Positions 41,530 through 49,734 of a stretch of DNA of 64,000 bases are shown in pieces. This DNA comes from Virgisporangium ochraceum (GTDB taxonomy: Bacteria > Actinomycetota > Actinomycetes > Mycobacteriales > Micromonosporaceae). The stretch spans positions 170,402 through 234,401 of the forward strand of contig NZ_BOPH01000105.1 in the NCBI RefSeq assembly GCF_016863655.1, written 5' to 3'. The position numbers and the translations under genes are program-made. The notes under the pieces were generated by a model. The model saw only the letters and a program-made list of their open reading frames with translations, had not been told where the DNA came from and did not search any database. The number at the start of each line of letters is the position of its first letter. Position 1 is the first letter of the stretch.

Positions 41530-41785
41530 CTAGATGATTGATTCCAAGGCCTGGCACGGGATGACTGGGCGTTTTGCCTGTTTGATGGCTGTTCCGCGAC
41601 CCGCACGGGACCATCGGCCATCAACCGATGCCGATGGGTGGGAGGCTACGAACATCACAAACGCTTGTTGATGTTCATAGCCTCCCACCCGCTCACGATC
41701 ATCGACGTATCGGTATGGCGGAGCTCCCGACATTCATCACGAAACAGGCGGACGGACGTCCGAGCCCTCGGAATAGATCATCTAG
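41530..41785. mobile_element. MITE-like non-autonomous element (256 bp) with terminal inverted repeats
   Basis: The left end CTAGATGATTGATTCCAAGG (41530-41549) and the reverse complement of the right end, CTAGATGATCTATTCCGAGG (41766-41785), match at 17 of 20 positions. CTAG stands at both extremities and could be part of the repeat or a 4-bp target duplication. The interior has no transposase and no plausible gene, but contains a long hairpin at 41636-41690. Base composition is less GC-rich than the surroundings. The element abuts truncated genes on its right side. It is probably mobilised by a transposase encoded elsewhere; the family cannot be named from this window. Confidence 0.72.
41636..41690. 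repeat. Long imperfect hairpin inside the MITE
   Basis: The arms 41636-41657 and 41669-41690 (22 bases each, beginning GGGTGGGAGGCTA) are inverted repeats with a single mismatch, separated by 11 bases that can themselves pair partly (ACAA/TTGT). A transcript would fold into a very stable stem. It forms the core of the mobile element. Confidence 0.85.
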
Positions 41786-42358
41786 TTGAAGGTGCCGCTG
41801 GAGGAGCGGCGGATCATCGCGGTCGAGGAGCTCTTCGACGCGGAGCTTGCCGCCGGACGCCACCTCGCGATCGTCGCCGACCTGGTCGACGCGGTCACGA
41901 CCAATCCGGTGCGCGAGCGCCTCACCGGCCAGCTGATGACCGCCCTGTACCGCGGTGGGCGGCGGGCCGAAGCGCTCGCCGCCTACCGCCGGACCCGCCA
42001 GTTGCTGACCGACGAGTCCGGCCTGGAGCCCGGGCCGGACCGGTTGCTGGCGGCGCTGACCGCCGTCACCGACGGCGAGGCGGTCTACGCGCCCAGCGTG
42101 CTGCGCCGGTTGGTGGAGGCGTACACCGAACGGCCGGTCGCCCGCCCCTCGCTCGACGCCCTGACCGCCAGGGAGCAGGAGGTGCTGCGCCTCATCGGCC
42201 GGGGACTGTCCAACCACGACATCGCCGGCCGGCTGGTCGTCGCCGAGGCGACCGTGAAGACGCACGTCACCCGCCTGATGGCCAAACTCGGCCTGACCAG
42301 CCGCGCGCAGGCGGTGGTGATGGCGTACGAGTCCGGCCTCGTCCACCCGGCGCGGTAG
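41786..42358 (+). pseudogene. Chimeric remnant: BTAD (SARP) fragment fused to a NarL/LuxR DNA-binding domain
   Basis: The open frame begins directly at the right end of the MITE without a credible start or ribosome-binding site. The first 90 residues are the later part of a bacterial transcriptional activation domain (VEELFDAELAAGRHLAIVAD; LMTALYRGGRRAEALAAYRR; LLTDESGLEPGPDRL). Without interruption it continues as the C-terminal half of a NarL-type response regulator (VYAPSVLRRLVEAY; LTAREQEVLRLIGRGLSN; TVKTHVTRLMAKLGL). The SARP DNA-binding half and the receiver half are both missing. This is a deletion fusion, most likely non-functional, though it encodes a complete helix-turn-helix. A kinase remnant follows four bases later, consistent with a former kinase/regulator pair. 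Confidence 0.75.
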
Positions 42359-42362
42359 CGCG

Positions 42363-43170
42363 ATGTCCACCCCTGACCGGACGACCGCCACCACCCCCGC
42401 GCCCTACGCAGCGGTCATGGCGTTCGTCCGGCGACCGCTGCTCTGGGACGTCGTCTTCTACCTCGCGCTGGTCGGGCTCACCTGGTTCGCCGGCGGGAAC
42501 CACGACCCGGTCACCGGTAAGGACTTCGAGGGACCGGCGTACCTGCTGAGCGCTCTCATCGTGCTGCCGTTCGCCGGCCGCCGGTACTTCCCGATGACCG
42601 CGCTGGTGATCTCCAACGGCGCGCACATGTTCTACATGGCCGTCGGCTACCACATGGACCTGGTGTGGTGGGGACCGGTGATCGGGCTGTACTTCGTCGT
42701 CGCGCACCGCCCACGGTGGATGGCCGTCATCGGGTCCGTCCTGACGTTCACCACCACCACGTGGAGCGGCACCAACTACGACCTGGTTCCCATGCACATC
42801 CTGGTCGTGCAGAACCGAGCAGCTACGGCGCGAGCAGGAGGCGCGCGAGCGGCAGGCCGTCGCCGAGGAGCAGGTGCGGATCGCCCGCGAACCGCATGAC
42901 GTGGTGGCGCACCACATGTCGGTGATCTCGGTGCAGGCCAACCTTGCCCAGTACGTGTTCACCACGGACCCGCCGACAGCCCGGGCGGCCCTGGACACCG
43001 TCGCCGCCGCGGGACGCGAGGCCCAGCAGGATTTGCAGCACCTGCTGACCGTGCTGCGCCCGTCCCATGAAACCACCGACGACCGCGACCTCGACACCGA
43101 CCTCGACCGCGACGGCCCGCCCGGGCTCGCGCGCCTCGCCGCCGCGCCGAGCCGGTACCGACCGACCTGA
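42363..43170 (+). pseudogene. Histidine kinase gene, frameshifted and lacking its ATPase domain
   Basis: The first 150 residues encode several membrane helices of a NarL-partner kinase (LLWDVVFYLALVGLTWF; AYLLSALIVLPFAGRRYFPM; GPVIGLYFVVAHRPRWMAVI). A single missing base near 42816 moves the frame. In the new frame the linker (EQLRREQEARERQAVAEEQV), the H-box REPHDVVAHHMSVISVQANL and the dimerisation helices up to LQHLLTVLRPSHET follow, then the frame stops at 43170. The whole ATP-binding domain is absent. A further reading frame at about 43168-43250 (ending DLARTVLASRR) is an unidentified gene tail. Confidence 0.8.
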
Positions 43171-43283
43171 CCACCGACGACGAGCCCTTCGAACCGCGCC
43201 TCCGCGACCCGGCCGACCTCGCACGAACCGTGCTCGCCAGCCGCCGGTAGCGGAGGATCCGTGTGGGTTGGGCATCGGGGATG

Positions 43284-43420
43284 TCACGTGGCCCGGACGC
43301 CTGCCCGGAACACGGCACGCACCGCGGTCAGCGCGGTGAGGTCGGTCAGCGGGTCGCCCGCCACGGTGAGCAGGCCTGCACCGGATCCGGGGCCGGTCAG
43401 CGTGGTGGCGTCGATCGGGT
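43284..43420 (-). pseudogene. C-terminal fragment of an amidohydrolase-type gene
   Basis: On the minus strand the frame ending at 43284 reads GLLTVAGDPLTDLTALTAVR followed by AVFRAGVRAT and stop. This is the typical end of metal-dependent amidohydrolases/imidazolonepropionase-like proteins (a Gly-Asp-Pro-Leu turn followed by Val-Arg-Ala-Val-Phe). Nothing of the catalytic barrel remains upstream, where the membrane-protein gene begins. It is a leftover stub. Confidence 0.6.
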
Positions 43421-43428
43421 TCTGGCGT

Positions 43429-44016
43429 TCATCCGTTCTCCGGGGTCGACCGGTGCGTCAGTGATGGCTTCCGGCCGGCTCTGGTGACCGCCTCTCCACG
43501 GCTGAACCACAGTGCGAAACTCCAGATCGCGATCCACGCCGCGATCTGCGGCCAGCCGAACCCGCGCACGCCATCCGCGGGAGTGGCTCCCACGGGGAAG
43601 CCGTGCGGGTAGATGAACAGCACCTGCGCGATGTCGACCGCGGCGCCGAGCAGCAGGTAGGCCAGCAGCGCGCGCCACGCCCAGCGCTCACCGCGTCTCA
43701 ACGCGACGTGGGCGACCCAGACGGCCACCGCGAGTCCGGCCACGGCGAAGACCCCACTGCCGAGCATGTGACCGCGCGAGTGCGCGTGGACGACACCGAG
43801 AACGCCATCGGGGTCGACGCTCGGCGGGACCGAGGCGTACCAGATGCACAGCGCCGGGTCCTCCTGCACGGCGAGGAAGGCCGCGACGGTGATCATCCAG
43901 GCGGCGGCGCGGTGCCGGTCGCCGCGGCGTGCCCGGTACGCGACGACCCCGGCGACGGCGATCCAGACGGCGGCCCAGGCTCCTATTCCCAGATTCGCAA
44001 ACGACACGGTCGCCAC
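43429..44016 (-). CDS. Polytopic membrane protein of unknown function
   Basis: Protein of 195 residues with four to five membrane helices (IGAWAAVWIAVAGVVAY; AAAWMITVAAFLAVQ; MLGSGVFAVAGLAVAVWVAH; ALLAYLLLGAAVDIAQVLFI; IAAWIAIWSFALWF). Conserved-looking polar positions include HAHSRGHM between helices two and three. No family is recognised with certainty. The ATG at 44016 starts just before helix one. It stands alone beside the decayed region. Confidence 0.7.
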   Translation of the reverse strand: MATVSFANLGIGAWAAVWIAVAGVVAYRARRGDRHRAAAWMITVAAFLAVQEDPALCIWYASVPPSVDPDGVLGVVHAHSRGHMLGSGVFAVAGLAVAVWVAHVALRRGERWAWRALLAYLLLGAAVDIAQVLFIYPHGFPVGATPADGVRGFGWPQIAAWIAIWSFALWFSRGEAVTRAGRKPSLTHRSTPENG

Positions 44017-44352
44017 CCTTCATCCGGTCGACGCGGTCCCGTCCACGGTCGCCCAGCGGTGGGCCCGTGGGGATCGGGACGGTGCCCGATCCGCCGGGCA
44101 GTCGCCCGATTCCGCCGGGAACACAATCCCCACCGGGTCGGGCTTCGTCCTCATCCTTCGACCTGGTCGACGTTGCTGGCGAGCGGCCGCCCGTCGGCGA
44201 TCTCGTTGTCCATCCGCGCCCTGAATCTCCTGGGCGATCTCATCCGGCCGCGCCGCAGGGAATTGCGGTCGATCGACATCGGACACCGGCACCGAGGGGT
44301 CGTGTCGGGCGTCTTCCGGGCCACGCCCCGCGCCAGCTGCGCGCGGACAGGG
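44017..44352. other. Intergenic stretch without a supported gene
   Basis: These 336 bases between two leftward membrane-protein genes contain only short frames. One leftward 42-codon frame from 44279 (MSIDRNSLRRGRMRSPRRF) is possible but has no clear ribosome-binding site or similarity. No strong hairpin or repeat was noticed. Confidence 0.5.
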
Positions 44353-45468
44353 TCAGGCCGGGGTCGGGCCGGGGTCGGGCCGGGGGCCGGGTGCGGGCAT
44401 CTCCGCGGTCCTTCGTACCGGTGTCATGGCCAGGACGAGGCAGACCAGCAGGCCCATCGCCGCGAGCGGGAGCAGCGGTTGCAACATGGCCCCGAGCAGA
44501 ACCGACTGCGCCTGGCCCGGGCCGCCGTTGCTGAGGTGGGACACCGTGTTCAGCAGGGCGTTCGCGGAGGTGACCGCGGCGACGGACAGCGCGGCCACGC
44601 CGGTCGAGAGCATGGCGGTCTGGATCGGCCGGCCGTGGCGGGGGAAACGCCGGATCGCGAACGCGGCCGCCCACCAGCCGCAGACAAGGCCCACGCCGGC
44701 ACCGACGACGGCGGCCGGCAGGGTGGCCGCGGGCGCGTCGTGGTGGACGATGAACGCGACCGCCGGATCGTCGGGGTATGTCGTGCCGCGCCCCTGGAAC
44801 CGGAGGGTGAGGCCGCCCTTCACGGCCCAGAAGCCCTGGGTGTCGCCATCGATGCGTACCGGGCTGACCCGCCAGCCGGCCGCGGCCAGCCGGTCGTGCG
44901 CCTGTGCGGCGGTCGTCGGCATCTGATCGCGGGGCGTCGTCAACGGCAGATAGACCCGGTTCACCGCCGGATCGGTCCCCCGCGGACGGTCGAAGAGCTG
45001 CGCATGTATGGGGTCGGACTGGAACGGACCGCGGTACGTGGTCACCGCGTCGTCGGACGGGTCGGACGGGTCGCATCGCCAGTCACAGGTCTTCTGCCCG
45101 GTGGGCATGCGCTGTGCGGCGTCGGGAACGGCGACGGTGACCGCCGCCACGACCTCGGCCCTGGTCGGCAGACTCGTACCCCGCTGCCAGCCGGCCAGGG
45201 CGCCGATCCACCCCGCGAGTCCGGCGACGGACACCGCGGCCGTGGCGGCGATCACCCGGTAGCCCAAGGTGGGCGGCACCCTGAATCGGTACGCCACGCC
45301 GCCGTAGACGATGTCGACGACGTCGCGCGCCGACGGCCGGCGCTGGCCGGGGGCGACGGAGTCGAGCAGCGTCGTGAGCATTTCCAGGCCGCGGACGCGC
45401 CGGTAGTGGCGCGGGTACGCCCGCAGCAGTCGACGGTAGGCGCGGGCGAGCGGGTCGGCGGCGCTCAT
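44353..45468 (-). CDS. Membrane protein of unknown function, partner of the PadR regulator
   Basis: Protein of 371 residues. The N-terminal 65 residues are soluble (RAYRRLLRAYPRHYRRVRGL), a pattern common at the start of proteins encoded next to PadR genes. A first membrane helix lies near 70-90 (VIAATAAVSVAGLAGWIGAL), then an outside domain of about 140 residues containing CDWRCDPSDPSDD. Three more helices follow (AAVVGAGVGLVCGWWAAAFA; AMLSTGVAALSVAAVTSANA; LLPLAAMGLLVCLVLAMTPV). Its ATG overlaps the last base of the PadR stop (45468), so the two are translationally coupled. This suggests it is the main PadR-controlled product. Confidence 0.78.
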   Translation of the reverse strand: MSAADPLARAYRRLLRAYPRHYRRVRGLEMLTTLLDSVAPGQRRPSARDVVDIVYGGVAYRFRVPPTLGYRVIAATAAVSVAGLAGWIGALAGWQRGTSLPTRAEVVAAVTVAVPDAAQRMPTGQKTCDWRCDPSDPSDDAVTTYRGPFQSDPIHAQLFDRPRGTDPAVNRVYLPLTTPRDQMPTTAAQAHDRLAAAGWRVSPVRIDGDTQGFWAVKGGLTLRFQGRGTTYPDDPAVAFIVHHDAPAATLPAAVVGAGVGLVCGWWAAAFAIRRFPRHGRPIQTAMLSTGVAALSVAAVTSANALLNTVSHLSNGGPGQAQSVLLGAMLQPLLPLAAMGLLVCLVLAMTPVRRTAEMPAPGPRPDPGPTPA

Positions 45469-45806
45469 CAGGCCGACCCCAAGGCGGTACGGGAACCGTA
45501 GGACCGGATCCGGGCGGCGGCGACGGCGGCGTTGGTCTGCAACCGGGAGACTTCCGCGGCGAGGGCGGCGGCGCCGTGTTCGGTCAGCCGGTAGTACCGG
45601 CGCAGGCGCCCGCCGACGGCCTCCTCGCGGTCGAGGGTCACCAGACCGCCATCGGCCAACCGGTCGAGCGCGGCGTAGAGCGTGCCCGCGCGTAGCCTGA
45701 TCCGCCCGTCGGACAAGTCAGCGACGGCCTGGATGACGCCGTAACCGTGACGTGGCCGTTCGGCAAGCGCGGTGAGGATGAAGAACGTCGGTTCCTGCAT
45801 GACCAT
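45468..45806 (-). CDS. PadR-family transcriptional regulator
   Basis: Small regulator of 112 residues. The winged helix reads PTFFILTALAERPRHGYGVI, then DGRIRLRAGTLYAALDRLAD and GGRLRRYYRLTEHGAAAL, followed by one C-terminal dimerisation helix (PadR-s2 type). The ATG at 45806 stands three bases from a perfect operator palindrome. The hexamer TATATT ends six bases before this ATG, so the mRNA may start at the A of the ATG and be leaderless; an ATG at 45800 is the alternative. PadR proteins usually repress their own operon, here including the membrane protein encoded downstream. Confidence 0.92.
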   Translation of the reverse strand: MVMQEPTFFILTALAERPRHGYGVIQAVADLSDGRIRLRAGTLYAALDRLADGGLVTLDREEAVGGRLRRYYRLTEHGAAALAAEVSRLQTNAAVAAARIRSYGSRTALGSA

Positions 45807-45809
45807 TCC

Positions 45810-45838
45810 GGCAATATACCGACCGTCGGTATATTGCC
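45810..45838. promoter_or_regulatory. PadR operator overlapping the promoter
   Basis: GGCAATATACCGAC and GTCGGTATATTGCC are exact 14-bp inverted repeats around one central base. The site contains the likely -10 element (TATATT on the minus strand, 45813-45818) of the PadR gene. Binding here would block RNA polymerase, giving tight autorepression. Confidence 0.8.
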
Positions 45839-45854
45839 GCCAGTCGGCTGGTGA

Positions 45855-46322
45855 TCAAACGGAGATATGGGCCGCGAAGGCACGCGGCTGTTCGCGCCCT
45901 GGCATACCCGCACCGGCCCCAGAGTGGGCGTCGGCCGGCTCCTGTTCGACAAGGAACGCGCCGGCACCAGGCGTCGCAGCCGCTCGCTGGACTCCGAACC
46001 GGGCACGGATGACGGTCTGAATTCGCGCGGCCTCGACGGAGAAGTCCAAGAAGCGCTGGTCCAGTGCCCGCAGGGTCTCGGCCCTATCGGATTCGTCGGA
46101 GGCGCGGATGATCTGCCGACGGGTGTGCTGCATGAACACGTAGGTGCCCTGGCCGATGCGGGCCACCTCGTCGAGGATTTTGGTCCTGGTCTCGAACGCG
46201 GCCCGGCCACGCTCGCGCCGGGTTGTCCAGCTGGACACGACAACGGTTCCGAGGATCGTGACGAAAACGGCGGTCGACGACGCCTGGAGGAGAACCAGCC
46301 ACAGTTGCTCCGAGAAGGTCAC
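45855..46322 (-). CDS. Small single-pass membrane protein with coiled-coil-like region
   Basis: Protein of about 155 residues. One membrane helix is at the start (LWLVLLQASSTAVFVTILGT). A long charged helical stretch follows (RRERGRAAFETRTKILDEVA; TRRQIIRASDESDRAETLRA; LDQRFLDFSVEAARIQTVIR), then a low-complexity tail rich in Ala and Gly. Function unknown. The GTG at 46322 gives a start directly before the helix, but no strong ribosome-binding site is seen. It is divergent from the NACHT/WD40 gene (99 bases between) and may be its partner. Confidence 0.6.
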   Translation of the reverse strand: MTFSEQLWLVLLQASSTAVFVTILGTVVVSSWTTRRERGRAAFETRTKILDEVARIGQGTYVFMQHTRRQIIRASDESDRAETLRALDQRFLDFSVEAARIQTVIRARFGVQRAAATPGAGAFLVEQEPADAHSGAGAGMPGREQPRAFAAHISV

Positions 46323-46421
46323 GACGCAGAGAGTAGCGACCGTCCCCGATACGACAGCGGGGTCCGAATGCCGACCGTCGAGCGGATGCGATCGATGCCG
46401 CCGATCGATCACACTGCGTAA

Positions 46422-49400
46422 GTGAGCACTCGCCGGACGCCGTGGCTCGTCGCCGCCGTGGGCGTCGGCCTGGCCGGATTCGCCGGTCTGGCCGGCGTGA
46501 CCGTGTTCGTGGCGGGTCAGGGCATGGACGGCTCCGGCGACTGGGCCGGCGTCCTGTCGCTCGTGCTCGCCGGCCTGCTGGCGCTGTGCTCGCTGGTGGT
46601 GTGGCTGGTCCGCCTCGCACGCCGCGTCGACGACGGTGGCCCGCCGGTGGCCGACCGGCTCCGGAAGGCGGTCCGCGTGCAGTGGACCGCCGAGGCCGCC
46701 GCCCGCCGTCTCACCCAGCCGCGGCCGTTGCGGCTGACCTGGCACCCGACCGCCCGTCCGGTGAGCGTTGCGGCCCCGGGCACCGGGACGCGGTCGTTGC
46801 GCGGGTCACTGGCCGACCGGGACGCGCTTGCCTCGGCCCGCGGGCTCGTCGACGCCTTTCGGACCAACGGCCAGCGGCAACTGGTGGTGCTCGGCGCGCC
46901 CGGCGCCGGCAAGACGACGCTCGCGGTGCTGTTCACCATCGCGGCCGCGGAAGCGGCCGACGGGCCGGTACCGGTGCTGCTCACCGTCGCCGGCTGGAAC
47001 CCGGCCGAGCCCATCGAGACCTGGGTGGCCGGCCGGATCGCCGCGGACTACCCGGCGGTCGCCGGGTTCGGACCCGCCGCCGTCGCCACGGTACGGCAGC
47101 TGATCGACGGCCGGCTCGTCCTGCCCGTCCTCGACGGCCTCGACGAGATGCCGCTGCCCCTGCTCGGCCCGGCCCTGGAGAGCCTGGACCGGGCCGCCGG
47201 CAGCGGCCTCCCGATGGTGGTGACGTGCCGGCACGAGGAGTTCGAGCAGGCCGTCGGCCAAGCCGGCGCGCTGTCCAACGCCGCCGTGGTCGAGATCGAC
47301 CCGGTCCGCGCCGCCGACGCCGAGGCGTTCCTGACCGACCGGGAGGTGTCCGGCAGCACCCGCTGGCAACCGGTGCTCGACGAGCTACGCCGCAACCCGA
47401 CCGGTCCGATCGCGACGGTCCTGTCGACGCCGCTGATGATCGCCCTTGCCCGTCGGGTGTACCAGCGTCCCGGCACCGATCCTTCCCAGCTGTGTGCCTT
47501 TCGCACCGTGGCCGAACTCGAACGCCACCTCCTCGACCGCCTGCTCGAGACCGCCTACCCGGGCCCGGACGCCGGCCGGCGGGAACGCCGCTGGCTCGCA
47601 TACCTGGCCCGGCACCTGCGCGACACCGCCCGGGACCCGGACCTGCTCTGGTGGCGCCTGGCCCGCGCGGTCCCCGACGGGGTGTTGATCGGCATCGTCG
47701 CCGCCGCGCTGACCGTCGTCGGATCGCTGACGGGCCTGGCAGTCGACGGCAGCGCCCCGAATGCGGCGTTCGGCGCGGCGATCGGTCTCTCGGTGGGCGT
47801 GCTGTGCGGCCGCCACACCGTCCGCGTGACCCGGGCGACGGGACAGGTCACCGGCCGGCGCTGGATCTGGGCGACGGCACGAAACTCCATAGTGGACGTG
47901 ACGGTCGCGGTGACGACCGTGGCCGCGCTGTTCTCGGTGCTCGTCACGGCGTTCCTGGCGGTCCGGGGGCTGCTCGACCCGCCGGGCGCCGTGGCGGCGA
48001 ACACCCTGCTCGTCATCGTCGGCACCGATCTGGTGATCCAGCCCGGCTACGCCGTGACATTCGCGGTGATCGGCTCGATCTTCGCGGCGGTGCTCGCCGG
48101 CCTCGGCGCCGGCCGCGGCGGCGAACCACGCCGGAGTTCGCTGCGCCCCGGGCGCCTGTTGCCGAGCCTCGGATTCGGGCTGACGCTCGGGCTCCTCGTG
48201 GGCCTCCTGACGATTCCACTCGGGGGTCCATATCTTCCGCTCGCGTTCATGCTTGTCATCGGGATTCCGGTCGGTCTGGGTCGCTGGCTCACCGGCACAC
48301 CGGCGGCCGACGTCGTGACCTCACCCCTGTCGATGCTGCGCAGCGACCGAACGGCGCTGCTCGCGACCGTCACCGTGGTCGTCGCCGGTACCGCGGTCAC
48401 CGCCCACTTCATCTACGCCGCGCCTCTAGGCCTGCACCCGGTGGTGACGCTGACGATCGCCGCCGTGTTCGGTCTGCTCGCCGCGTTCGGCACCGGGGCG
48501 GCGTGGTTGTCCTACACGATGGCGCGGCTGTGGCTGGCGGCACGCGGCCACCTGCCGTGGCGGCCGATGCGCTTCCTCCGGCGGGCGCACGCCGCTGGCG
48601 TCCTGCGCCAGGCCGGCCCGTCCTACCAGTTCCGGCACGACCTGCTCCGCGTCCACCTGGCGCCGCCGGAGCCGCCTCCGCCCGACCGGACCGATCCCCG
48701 GGCCCGCCGGTGGTGGCCCATGGCGGCCCTGCTCGCGGTCGCGCTGCTGCCCGTCACGTCGGTGGTGCTCCCCGAGGCGTACGAGGCCGACCTACCGGAC
48801 CACGACGACACCGTGACGTATCTGCTGTACGGAACCGACGGCACCCTGGTGAGCGGCTCCGACGACGGCACGGCCCGGTTCCACGATCCCGTGACCCACC
48901 GCATTCGCCGCACCGTCCGGGTCGGCGACGGCATCAACGTGGGCTTCGCACTCGCCCTCAGCGCGGACGGGTCGACCCTGGCCGCCGATGTCACGGCCCT
49001 GGCGTCGAACCTGGACGAATTCTCCCCCCGGGAGATCGGTATCTGGGACGCGGCGACCGGCCAACGGCGCACGGTCCTCGTCGCCGACACCACCCTGGAT
49101 TCATCCGGCGAACTGGCCCTCAGCTCCGACGGCTCCGTGCTCGCGTCCGCCGAGGAGGACGGCGTCCGCCTGATCGACGTGGCGAGCGGCCGGACGGTCG
49201 GCACCCTCCCGGTCCCGAACGCCTCCATCCTCCTGTTCCATCCACGCCTGCCCACGCTCGCGTCGACCAATGACGACGGGATCGCGCTGTGGGACACCAC
49301 GACCGGTGCCCGCCTCCACAGCCTCACCAGGGCGGCGGACTCCGCCTTCGCCTTCAGCGGCGACGGATCGACCCTGGCCACGATCGAAAAGGATGCCGAC

Positions 49401-49697
49401 GGTCACGAACTCGTCCGGTCGTGGGACGTCGACACCGGTCGGGTCCGGTGGCGCCGCACCGTCGACACGAGCCTGGTCCAGGTCGAACTCAATGCGGACG
49501 GATCGACCATGGTCACCGCCGACGAGGGCGGCCGGGTATGGCTCTGGGACGCCGCCACCGGCGATCGCCGGTCGGTCTGGCGGGTCGACGCCGACGAGAT
49601 ATCGACGGTGGCGATCAGCCCGGACGGCACCCGGTTCGTCACCGGTAGCTACACGGGCCGGATCCGGCTCTGGCGGGCCGACCGCTGGGGACGCTGA
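46422..49697 (+). CDS. NACHT NTPase with polytopic membrane domain and C-terminal WD40 propeller
   Basis: Protein of 1091 residues. Two N-terminal membrane helices (about 9-31 and 44-66) are followed by a NACHT-type NTPase with Walker A VVLGAPGAGKTTLAVL near 157 and Walker B LVLPVLDGLDEMP near 235. About eight hydrophobic helices fill residues 415-700 (GVLIGIVAAALTVVGSLTGL; GFGLTLGLLVGLLTIPLGG). Another helix lies near 768-785, and about seven WD40-like blades run from 793 to the end (DGTLVSGSDDGTARFHD; TVAISPDGTRFVTGSYTGRI). The NTPase is probably cytoplasmic with the propeller on the other side of the last helix. The GTG at 46422 directly follows an in-frame stop, so no longer form exists. 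NACHT proteins of this kind are often immune or stress sensors. Confidence 0.88.
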   Translation: MSTRRTPWLVAAVGVGLAGFAGLAGVTVFVAGQGMDGSGDWAGVLSLVLAGLLALCSLVVWLVRLARRVDDGGPPVADRLRKAVRVQWTAEAAARRLTQPRPLRLTWHPTARPVSVAAPGTGTRSLRGSLADRDALASARGLVDAFRTNGQRQLVVLGAPGAGKTTLAVLFTIAAAEAADGPVPVLLTVAGWNPAEPIETWVAGRIAADYPAVAGFGPAAVATVRQLIDGRLVLPVLDGLDEMPLPLLGPALESLDRAAGSGLPMVVTCRHEEFEQAVGQAGALSNAAVVEIDPVRAADAEAFLTDREVSGSTRWQPVLDELRRNPTGPIATVLSTPLMIALARRVYQRPGTDPSQLCAFRTVAELERHLLDRLLETAYPGPDAGRRERRWLAYLARHLRDTARDPDLLWWRLARAVPDGVLIGIVAAALTVVGSLTGLAVDGSAPNAAFGAAIGLSVGVLCGRHTVRVTRATGQVTGRRWIWATARNSIVDVTVAVTTVAALFSVLVTAFLAVRGLLDPPGAVAANTLLVIVGTDLVIQPGYAVTFAVIGSIFAAVLAGLGAGRGGEPRRSSLRPGRLLPSLGFGLTLGLLVGLLTIPLGGPYLPLAFMLVIGIPVGLGRWLTGTPAADVVTSPLSMLRSDRTALLATVTVVVAGTAVTAHFIYAAPLGLHPVVTLTIAAVFGLLAAFGTGAAWLSYTMARLWLAARGHLPWRPMRFLRRAHAAGVLRQAGPSYQFRHDLLRVHLAPPEPPPPDRTDPRARRWWPMAALLAVALLPVTSVVLPEAYEADLPDHDDTVTYLLYGTDGTLVSGSDDGTARFHDPVTHRIRRTVRVGDGINVGFALALSADGSTLAADVTALASNLDEFSPREIGIWDAATGQRRTVLVADTTLDSSGELALSSDGSVLASAEEDGVRLIDVASGRTVGTLPVPNASILLFHPRLPTLASTNDDGIALWDTTTGARLHSLTRAADSAFAFSGDGSTLATIEKDADGHELVRSWDVDTGRVRWRRTVDTSLVQVELNADGSTMVTADEGGRVWLWDAATGDRRSVWRVDADEISTVAISPDGTRFVTGSYTGRIRLWRADRWGR

Positions 49698-49734
49698 CCA
49701 CCGCCGATCCTCCCGTACATCGCTCGGGTAGTTG

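Noticed and set aside
46442..49273. Second long rightward frame inside the NACHT gene
   Set aside because: Shifted-frame translation rich in Arg and Pro; the accepted frame has Walker motifs, membrane helices and WD40 repeats.
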